Source: Amoebophrya sp. AT5.2 (taxonomy: Eukaryota > Sar > Dinophyceae > Syndiniales > Amoebophryaceae). Taken from it: a DNA stretch of 16,543 bases. Below, in pieces: positions 11,201 to 16,543 of the stretch (within the stretch, counting starts at the first letter, position 1; every line of letters starts with the position of its first letter). The notes under the pieces were generated by a model. That model worked only from the letters and a program-made list of their open reading frames with translations, did no database searches and was not told where the DNA came from. The position numbers were made by a program, and so were the translations under genes. The DNA is taken from NCBI GenBank assembly GCA_005223375.1, contig RXOD01005005.1, positions 1-16,543 on the forward strand. The letters run 5' to 3'.

Positions 11201-11347
11201 GAGGCGGCGACGTTATTGCGAGAAGTGGAGAGGTTCTTCGCCGCCCAGTTCCAGTTTGACGAGAACCTGCGGCAGGCGGCGGAAGCGTTTGCGCACCGGG
11301 ATCGGCTGCGAGAGCAGGTGAAGAGGGAAAACGCAGCCGCTAATTGA
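5290..11347 (+). CDS. Receptor-like type I membrane protein with PAN-like, sushi-like and kringle modules
   Basis: Multi-exon gene. Model exons are 5290-5822, 6113-6678, 7044-7250, 7411-8023, 8236-8823, 8918-9053 (weak), 9289-9960, 10082-10461, 10790-11042 and 11117-11338; their phases all agree. Seen in order: a signal peptide (MAPVSPSTFLIGLATATALV); a Cys-rich PAN/Apple-like region (GWAACQDACLSHSAC); a sushi-like stretch (GGACHLTCHNF, then TYTCQPDGS); an acidic region; a kringle at 8312-8770; a second Cys-rich region with NWRACRRKC (about 9850); a membrane helix at 10854-10914 followed by basic residues; and a cytoplasmic stretch. N-glycosylation sequons (NDT, NST, NQT, NVT, NGS, NAT) lie before the helix only, fitting a secreted N-terminal half. 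Such modules bind proteins or sugars, so adhesion or sensing at the cell surface is plausible but unproven. At 11345 the frame meets TGA; the protein probably continues after the introner into the frame at 11771-15561. Least certain are the first intron and 8824-9288. Confidence 0.68.
5823..6113 (+). mobile_element. Introner-like intron with 14-bp perfect terminal inverted repeats
   Basis: GAGAGCTACAAAGC at 5832-5845 is matched exactly by its reverse complement at 6105-6118, with weaker pairing further inward. The upstream frame stops at 5824-5826 and the downstream frame (0) is open only after 6113. Removal of 290 nt joins them. The boundary is ambiguous by one shared G: read as GTAGGAG...TTTGTA|G or TAGGAG...TTGTAG|. 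Neither is fully canonical GT-AG. An alternative is GTGGAC at 5779 with the TAG at 6113, which is canonical but drops 15 residues. An open frame inside (Cys/Trp-bearing, about 5909-6090) could be a cassette exon but does not join the next exon in phase. Confidence 0.6.
6679..7043 (+). other. Long intron with repeated TAGTTCCGCA words and a hairpin
   Basis: Probable intron between the acidic exon and the exon at 7044-7250. Donor GTAGTT at 6679 with acceptor CTGAG at 7043 is phase 1 on both sides; donor GTGTGG at 6651 with acceptor CCGAG at 7090 is also in phase. TAGTTCCGCA occurs at 6680, 6751 and 6772, the first being the putative donor itself. The third copy begins a perfect 14-bp inverted repeat (6774-6787 with 6813-6826). 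A second small palindrome lies at 6939-6955. Confidence 0.55.
7245..7405 (+). mobile_element. Introner-like intron, TIRs at both ends
   Basis: An 11-bp perfect inverted repeat (7248-7258 with 7392-7402), extending to 14 bp with two mismatches (7245-7258 with 7392-7405), sits at the two ends of an intron whose best splice sites are GTGAAG at 7251 and TTTAG at 7410, phase 1. Splicing joins ...FNIGPLL to TLFRRTRIRV... smoothly. The donor lies inside the left repeat. I found no convincing target duplication. A further 7-bp stem lies inside near 7310. Confidence 0.65.
8024..8230 (+). mobile_element. Introner copy 1 with TIRs and 5-bp target duplication AGAAG
   Basis: The left end (8024-8043) and the reverse complement of the right end (8211-8230) agree at 15 of 20 positions, with all differences transitions. 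The element is flanked by AGAAG at 8019-8023 and AGAAG at 8231-8235. Removing the element plus one duplication restores an uninterrupted frame across the site, as expected of insertion into an ancestral exon. Canonical sites are also usable (GTACAG at 8015 with AAAG at 8232 or AAGAAG at 8235), giving nearly the same protein. The left portion is related to the block at 11344-11769. Confidence 0.75.
8312..8770 (+). other. Kringle domain with a long internal insertion
   Basis: Within the ectodomain exon 8236-8823 the kringle landmarks appear in order: Cys at 8312-8314, YDNYQGC (8330-8350), CQTW (8378-8389), PHLHPF (8402-8419), FCRNPDG (8666-8686), AWCLTTNP (from 8726) and RWDYC (ending 8770). 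Kringles are normally about 80 residues; this one spans about 153 because some 75 residues, including a run of seven Thr, sit between PHLHP and FCRNPDG. Six or more Cys are present as expected for the fold. Kringles bind proteins, lipids or lysine-like ligands; the ligand here is unknown. Confidence 0.85.
8824..9288 (+). other. Unresolved intron/exon stretch with Cys-rich short exon
   Basis: The frame after the kringle can be spliced at GTACGA (8824) to CCTTCAG|G (8917), phase 2, giving a Cys-rich exon (SYTDERCSLGSVFLSCGSS...) that reads to about 9053. The next secure exon starts at 9289 after AATACAG in phase 0. Linking them needs a GC donor at 9054, because the GTAC at 9035 is out of phase. 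Alternatively 8873-9288 (GTACTC...TACAG, phase 0) is a single intron. A second Cys-rich frame (YCAPFCVGSKC...) follows at 9063-9230 with a good donor GTATGT at 9159. An imperfect inverted repeat (9051-9065 with 9081-9095, 12 of 15) lies here. Confidence 0.4.
9961..10081 (+). other. Intron (GTAAAT...GACAG), phase 0
   Basis: A donor AGA|GTAAATG and an acceptor TTGACAG are both phase 0. The frame before it (1) reads ...EPFRIR and the frame after it (2) reads LCMEKKRLFLALYHPEQ.... The downstream frame has a stop at 10076-10078 just before the acceptor, which confines the exon start. Size (121 nt) matches the ordinary introns of the window. Confidence 0.7.
10462..10789 (+). other. Intron (GTGAGG...CCTAG), phase 2
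   Basis: Separates the last Cys-bearing ectodomain exon from the transmembrane exon. GTGAGG at 10462 and AATCCTAG|G at 10789 keep phase 2; GTTAAG at 10457 with CACAG at 10796 (phase 0) is an alternative that removes four residues. It contains a perfect 9-bp inverted repeat, TGGTCTTGG at 10720-10728 and CCAAGACCA at 10757-10765. Confidence 0.6.
10854..10914 (+). other. Single transmembrane helix of the receptor-like protein
   Basis: FTVLFLGIAFLLLGCCAGKL is about 20 hydrophobic residues, preceded by a strongly acidic and charged juxtamembrane segment and followed by CFVRRY. The positive-inside rule places the N-terminal Cys-rich part outside and the C-terminal part in the cytosol. Confidence 0.85.
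11043..11116 (+). other. Intron (GTACGA...ATCAG), phase 0
   Basis: A 74-nt AT-rich intron just after the membrane helix. Splicing joins ...TTTELRL to PWRHSKLRNQPF..., changing from frame 0 to frame 2. Without it the frame stops about 30 bases on. It begins with the GTAC donor word common in this window. Confidence 0.8.
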
Positions 11348-11769
11348 GCTTTGAATAAACTCAGATTTAGGTCGTGGTGGTCCCGGTGTAGGTGGTTTGC
11401 CGACAGTTTGTTTGCCTCCCATTGAGGGACTTCTAGGACTAGGATTGGCAATGGCAGTATGGGTTCGTAAGTCCACACGAGAAGCAGAGGGCTGCGTCGT
11501 TCCAGCTGTGACGCTGATCGCTGCTCCCGATCGCTTGCAAAGTGCAGCCGTAGGAAGCCATGGCCAGCGAGGGCTTGTTGCTGCTGTCGGTTTAAGTGGA
11601 AGAGGGCCCAGCCGATCGGCTCTAGTGCTGGGCCCTTCTCAATCGCACAGCGCTGGATGTCGACAGTGACTGACTCGACAACATACTTAAACAGGACAGA
11701 AGGGATCTTCTGATCACGGATAAGCCTAAACCTTGAAGAGCATGACCTGGGTTTTTTCATAGCCTCTAA
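11344..11769 (+). mobile_element. Introner copy 2, larger, between tail exon and long frame
   Basis: Its left end resembles copy 1 (TTGAG, then AATAAACT, then GGTGGTCC, GGTGTAGGT and TTTGCCG; also CCTCCC and GAGGGAC). Its right end, CATAGCCTCTAA, matches copy 1's right end TTCAACCTCTAA. The two ends are inverted repeats of each other (13 of 16 in the core 11349-11364). Flanks GCTAA (11339-11343) and GGTAG (11770-11774) may be a decayed 5-bp duplication (3 of 5). It is twice as long as copy 1; the extra interior holds a 9-bp inverted repeat (11604-11612 with 11627-11635) and a minus-strand open frame. If spliced, the boundaries are not GT-AG (for example GC...AA with a shared G). Confidence 0.6.
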
Positions 11770-11770
11770 G

Positions 11771-14700
11771 GTAGTGAGCCGATGCCGGAGAAACTGGGGC
11801 TGTTAGAGGACATATTCTTCGACGGGTTTAACTGGGTGTCAATCGGCACGCAGACCGTGGAGGACGTGTTGCGGGTGGAGAAGATAAAAAGGAAGAAGCG
11901 CAAGGAGCAAAGGCAGAAGGACGGCGTGCTCAAGTCCTCGAAGGTGAATCAGGTCGAAGAGACGGCCGAGCCCGAAAAGGCTTCCATGTTCGCGAGGCGC
12001 GCATCAGCCAGAAGGCGGAGCTCCATCGGCGGCGGGAAACTCAACGAGGCCGGAATCACAGGGCTGCCGCCGGTCGCGCGCGCGAGCACTGATGGAGGTC
12101 GCGGGCTGAGTCCACAAAACAAAAAAGCCGTGCCCCCCACCCTGCTGCAGGCCAGCGGGGCGTCTGACGAAGTGGCCCGCACATCGCCAGTCTTGACCGA
12201 GTCGCAGTCGCCAGAACGGGCAACGGCAAAGAGGCGGTCGAGTTCGGGATCCCCCTTTTCTGCCCGAACGAGCTTTTCGGCGTCGCCGACTACGAAGAGG
12301 AAGGGTGGCGCGAATCGGCGGGACCCGAACGTCGCGGGCAGTCCGAGTCCTTTAACGGGAGTGCGAAGGGCTTCCGAGAACCTCCCGACTCTGTCGAAGA
12401 AGTCGAAGAGTAAGGAGTCGGTGGAGAGCAAGCTTTCCCACCTGCACGAGAAGCTGCAGGACGACTACGCCGCCTACGTCCACTCGAGCAGCGGTTTCGT
12501 CGACGACCGCGCGACGGTAGCGAAGCGCGTGATGGGGGCCCTGAAGGGCGACAAAAACCTCGTGCCGATGAAGGTCCGCCATTTCGTGCAGAAGCAGGCT
12601 GGCGTCCCGATCGCGGACGTGCAGACGCACAAGTCGACGAGAAAGCAGCAGAAGCTCCTCCAGGCGTACGCGCGGCGGCACTTGGTGCTGGGCGGCTCGA
12701 ACAATCCGCGGGTACGGGGGAACATATACTCGAAGAAGTTCTTAAATAACAGTGTCTCGGGACGGCGCAACCTCGGATTTAACCCGACCCGGGACGCGCC
12801 GAAGGCAATGAAGCACACCATCCACATCGATAAGCAGGAGAATCTCACCGGCGCGCAGCACCGGGAACGACGTCTGTCCGCGGGCGGGATGGCCCTGGGG
12901 CCGGGAAGAATTTCGTCGAAGGAAGCGCGGCGACGGACGATCGTCGGAAATGACAACCTGGCGCGGCGGAGCCTGGGCGGGGGGGAGGAAGAGGCGGCGC
13001 GGATCCGGGCGGGACTGCAGAAGTTCTGGGAAAACCTGCAGCAGGAGGAACAGCAGCACAACTCGAGCTCGTCGAGCTCGTTTTTCTCGAGCAGTTCCGA
13101 AGAAGACTCCGGTTTCAGCTGCGGCAGCGGGCTCGAGTACAACGCGCGCACCGGCAAGTCGAAGAAACGTGGCAGGAACAAGGAGAAAAACCTAAACCGA
13201 AAGAGTCCTAAACCACAAGCGAAACTGCGGCGGCAGTCGCTGTCCGTGCTCGCGAAGCGTCTGTTCAGTCCCACGCGGCGGCTGAACGAGACCGACGAGA
13301 GCTTCGCGATAGCCCAGAAAGAGCGGATGCTGCGCCGGAAGGCGCACAGCGTTGGCGGGGGTGAGCGGGACCTGCAACGGTACGTGGGAAGGAAGTTGCT
13401 GGCCGCCGCATCCGCCGCTAGAGAGAAACTGCGGGAGATCTTCCACCGCGACCTTTACAGGGATCCGCTGTTCGCTCCAAGATCCGCTAGTCGGGCAGAC
13501 ATCGGAGGATCCGATTCACGGCCATTCCTCGCCAATCTCGAAGTCGCCTGCATCGCTTTGTCCAAATCCCGTTTCGACAGGAAGCGCGAGGTTTTTAGAC
13601 AGGAAGCACTCGCAGCGGAGAATGCGAAGGAACAAGAAAAACTCCACGAGAAGGAGCGGAAGGCGAAGCAAGAGCTGGACAAGAAGAGAAAAAGTTTGCT
13701 GGCGAAAGGATTGTCCGCGGCGCGGGTGCGACTGCTGTTGGGGGGGAGCGGGTCTGTGAGTAAGTCTTCAGAACAAATCTCCGGGTCGAAAACGGCGTTC
13801 ATACAGAGGCCACACGACACAAACGCAGATGGGTCGAAAGCTTCGGCGGCACGAGGTGGGTCGCCGTCGAAAGCGAAGACGGCGCCGGAAGCGTCGGCCG
13901 CTACTTCGCCTGTGGTTGGGGGGGGCGCTTCACCTGCGAGTAAATCCTCGGCAGCGGAACCAGGTCGTTCATCCTCGATCTCTCCGTCGAAGCAGCGAAA
14001 AGAAGATGGGGGGAGCAAAAACAACGTCTCGCCCGGAAGTAAGACTAGCGCCGCTCCTCCTTCGGCCTCTTCGCCGGGGACGATGAGCAGTAAGTCTCTT
14101 TCTCCAGCACGCCGGCGACGTCGGCGGCCGGCCGAGTGGTACCCCGACTCGGTCTTGTCCCACCTGGCCTCGCAACAGAGTGTTACCAGTGTTTCCGCAC
14201 AATCATATTCATATTCTCCCTCCGCTGGGTGCGGGAGCAGCCAGAACTTCCAGGCCGTCGCTGCGCTGCTGTTTTCAGCTGTACTATCGACACCATCTTC
14301 CCCCCATGATGTAGGAGAAGACGAGGACTCAAGAACGAACTCCAACTGCTGGTCTTCTCGCCTCAATCGCACCTCCCTTCCGGCGCTGGATCTTGCCGTG
14401 TTTACCGGGGAGTTCCGAGACTGGAGAGAAGCTGCGAAACGCAAGAAGTTTCAGCTGTTTCAGTGGCAGGCGGGCAGGAATACCCAGATGTGGATGTCGC
14501 GAATGAGCAAGTACAACTTCGGCGACCTGTATAGTGAGGAAGACGAAGACGAAGGAGTGGACCTCCGCACGGAAGCGTCAAAGCAGTTCAAAAAAAAACA
14601 GTTCGCGCGGATCGAGAACAGGTTGGAGAAAGCCTTCGACGCGACCAGTGTCAGCAGGGGGCCGTCGGTGGGGATGAAAATGAAGGTGGCGCCCTCCTCC

Positions 14701-15561
14701 GGTGGGGGGGCTCGCGAAAAGGAGGCAGACTCGGGAGGGAGGGAGGGAGCGGTGCTCTTCGTCGGTCGAACGGAGACGGAGGAAAGTTCTTGTGCTGGTG
14801 TGGACCATCGGGGGACAGAAGCGGCAGGGATGATGCAGCCCACACTCTCTACTACGCCGTCATCCGCGCAGAAGCGGCCGGTGCGGCCGGTGCTGCGGTT
14901 TGCCGCAGAGCTGGAGGAAGCGGACGCGGTTTTGAAAAGCCCTACACCTGCTGCGCAAGTGAGTAGTGCTGCCGAAAACAGAGCCCTGGCCAGCTCACCC
15001 GTCTTCGACGAGCTGGACGCGGAGCGTCCATCGGAAAGCGGAACTTCAGGAAAAGGAAGTTCGTTTCAGCTCCGGCTGAAGGAACTAGGCCGGCAGCCGG
15101 CAGACGACCCGCGGCTGGCGGTCTTTTCGCACGAACTGGAAAGGCGGCTACAACGAAGGTACAGTCTGCCGAAAACAGGCGCCGAGAACAAGGAGTTCTT
15201 CAACTTTCACACCCACGACGGCAGAAACGACGCTCCGGCGGACGAGAATCGATCGCCGTCCAGCGGCCGGTCGCCGAAATCACCTTGTTCGTCGCGCCGA
15301 TCACCCGGCACGAACGGCGGAATCTTCGTCGCAACACCCTCGCGGCAAGAACCCGGCGGTGGGTCCTCGCTTAAAAGCTCCGCCACCCACCTCAACTCGA
15401 AGAGCCCCGACCGAAGCGGGCAGAAGGGGAGAAAGCCCTACTGGGAAGTAGCGGACAGCTCGTTTAATCCGCTGGCGACCTTCGTGAGCCCACCAACGAT
15501 CGCAAGGAACTTCCGGACACAGACGTTACTCGACGACCCGAGCATCGATCTGGGCGTATGA
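11771..15561 (+). CDS. Long basic, Ser-rich disordered protein; probably the cytoplasmic tail of the preceding membrane protein
   Basis: One uninterrupted frame of 3.8 kb ending in TGA at 15559-15561. Its first ATG is 11782 (1,259 residues from there), but the frame is open back to 11770, directly after the introner, and is in phase with the tail exon ending near 11338-11343. I therefore read it as the last exon of the 5290 gene; a separate gene starting at 11782 is the alternative. No known domain is recognised. Visible parts: a basic patch KIKRKKRKEQRQKD (about residues 35-48); Ser/Pro-rich linkers with RRAS/RRSS/SPxK-type potential phosphorylation sites; a poly-Ser tract (about 13063-13098); a charged coiled coil, about residues 594-645 (RFDRKREVFRQ...ELDKKRK); an acidic patch SEEDEDEG near 14535; and a C-terminus with YWEVADSSFNPLATFV. 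Composition fits a scaffold or signalling tail. Lack of introns contrasts with the fragmented ectodomain. Confidence 0.7.
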
Positions 15562-16068
15562 CTGTGTATAAACGACACCGACAACATTGATTCCCACAGC
15601 AGTCGATCAGTGATGTCTGATGAAAGCCTCAGCAAATCGATAGAGACGAGCCGTAGAAGTAATTCAGCAAGTGCAAGTGTAGAATCACAATCAAACCAGT
15701 AAAATACAAATATAGAGATCGAGGAAAAGAAATGTAGCCTAAGCCTACTAAAAGTGATACACGGATAGTAGTGATGGTGGTAAAAACAGAAATTAGTGAT
15801 GGAACGACCAAAAGCGACAATAGCGTGGTAGGCAGATGAAGATGATGAGCTCCGTTTTGTAGAATTAGGGTTTGGAAATGGACAATATTTTATCGCAAGG
15901 AAAGCAGGATCTTATATTAGCGATGACCAAAGTGTAAGTGACAGCGGCGTCTTTTTGGCAGGTCAATCTGTCCATTGGGAGTGGCAGCTCGTCGTGGCTG
16001 CATGATGCGCACACAAATCTTTCTTGCTCGGTTCGGTTCGTGATGATACTGAACCGCTGTTGTCAGCA
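15562..16068. other. Convergent 3' flanks, no gene seen
   Basis: AT-richer sequence between the plus-strand stop at 15561 and the apparent minus-strand stop at 16069-16071. Short repeats of AGTGATGG (15770, 15796) and many purine-rich words are visible, but no domain-bearing frame. It probably holds both 3' UTRs and polyadenylation regions. Confidence 0.5.
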
Positions 16069-16101
16069 TCAGTGTCGCTGTCGGTTCGTGATGATACTGA
16101 A
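16033..16101. repeat. 21-bp direct repeat, period 48
   Basis: The same 21 bases occur at 16033-16053 and 16081-16101 (starting TCGGTTCGTGATGATACTG). Two copies only, so a short tandem duplication, not an array. The right copy overlaps the apparent C-terminal codons of the minus-strand gene. Confidence 0.9.
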
Positions 16102-16543
16102 GATGGCTGCGTCGGTTTTTCCTGCATTGAATTCTGTGTCTATTGACTGCTGCGTCCTAAAGTGGGAGCCCCTTAGCCTTAAATTCACCATCCGCTCCCC
16201 AAGATCTTTCTTGACGATCCCGCGACGACTCTCCAGGAGTAAATTGTCGTGGCTTTCCAGAGCGTGGCCGCTCCTAGTTCTATCAATCTAGTTTTTTTAT
16301 TCGTTTGAAGGACGTAAAATTATTTTTTTTGGCTGCCTTTAGGGCGTCCTACTCTCATCAAACAACTTGTACTTCATTTCTACCCGAGCGACTGATCATC
16401 ATCGGTCCTCCTGGCTGGTGCCAAGTGATCTTGTGCTATTACACGAAACCTAAAACGCAAAAGCATCTCTACGTACCTCTTCACTGCACTTCTATCGGTG
16501 ATGCCTCGTCGCATCTCGACAAGCAGTGCCGCGGCTACGGCTG
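16069..16543 (-). CDS. Unrecognised protein, C-terminal two exons, partial at right edge
   Basis: Read on the minus strand. The first exon runs from the window edge to 16477; a donor AGAG|GTACGT begins the intron (16476-16274, 203 nt); the acceptor AACTAG|G leads to the exon 16273-16069, which ends in TGA. Both sites are phase 2 and rejoin as AGG (Arg). The product reads AVAAALLVEMRRGITDRSAV, then KRSGHALESHDNLLLESRR, then GIVKKDLGERMVNLRLRGSH, and on to the stop. The helical, charged, Leu-rich text and the use of the same GTAC donor and CTAG|G acceptor words as other genes here make it a credible exon pair although neither piece has its own start codon. I do not recognise the family. The last 20 or so residues run into a direct repeat and may instead be beyond a further splice site. 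It converges with the plus-strand gene. Confidence 0.55.

Noticed and set aside
12474..13274. 266-codon minus-strand open frame
   Set aside because: Antisense shadow of the same coding exon; Arg/Ser/Cys-rich text without domain or splice context.
13455..14444. 329-codon minus-strand open frame
   Set aside because: It lies fully antisense to the long plus-strand frame in GC-rich Ser/Arg codon context, which readily produces open shadows; it has no domain, and its Ser/Phe runs mirror the coiled-coil codons of the plus frame.
16033..16101. CRISPR-like direct repeats
   Set aside because: Only two copies, in a eukaryotic context; a simple tandem duplication.
15938..16291. 117-codon plus-strand frame near the right end
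   Set aside because: It covers a direct repeat and is antisense to a minus-strand exon supported by matched splice sites; its text is Ser/Leu-rich without a motif.

Overview
The window is nuclear DNA from a gene-dense protist. Nothing in it looks bacterial: reading frames are cut by short spliceosomal introns, proteins carry eukaryotic domains (a ribosomal-protein assembly chaperone, a C2HC zinc finger, a kringle), and genes lie about 0.3 to 0.8 kb apart. Several introns of the large central gene carry terminal inverted repeats. One also has a clean 5-bp target duplication and a related copy 3.3 kb away. That is the signature of introner elements (intron-generating DNA transposons), well known from syndinian dinoflagellates such as Amoebophrya and some other algae. 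An alveolate, perhaps Amoebophrya-like, is my best guess, but this rests on intron architecture only. Half of the introns I could place begin GTAC rather than GTAAG/GTGAG.

Layout. (1) Positions 1-2241, plus strand: 3' part of a zinc-finger C2HC (ZC2HC1-like) protein in three visible exons, possibly with a fourth; its last exon contains a 32-bp near-perfect foldback. (2) 2840-4499, plus: a TPR protein matching the Acl4 family (dedicated chaperone of ribosomal protein uL4/Rpl4), with one intron. (3) 4500-5289: intergenic, with a GTAGC-rich stretch close to the next start codon. (4) 5290-11347, plus: about ten exons encoding a signal peptide, a long cysteine-rich, N-glycosylation-rich ectodomain (PAN-like, sushi-like, kringle), one transmembrane helix and the beginning of a cytoplasmic tail. 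(5) 11771-15561, plus: a 3.8-kb uninterrupted frame encoding a basic, serine-rich, mostly disordered protein. The block between (4) and (5) is a copy of the introner found inside (4), and its removal joins the two frames in phase, so I favour one gene of about 2,650 codons: a single-pass receptor-like protein with a very large intracellular tail. (6) 15562-16068: convergent 3' flanks. (7) 16069-16543, minus: the last two exons of an unrecognised gene entering from the right edge.

The genes do not form a pathway. The interest lies in active-looking intron gain and in the large chimeric membrane protein. All exon junctions were placed by eye from splice-site, phase and reading-frame logic; transcripts are needed to confirm them.
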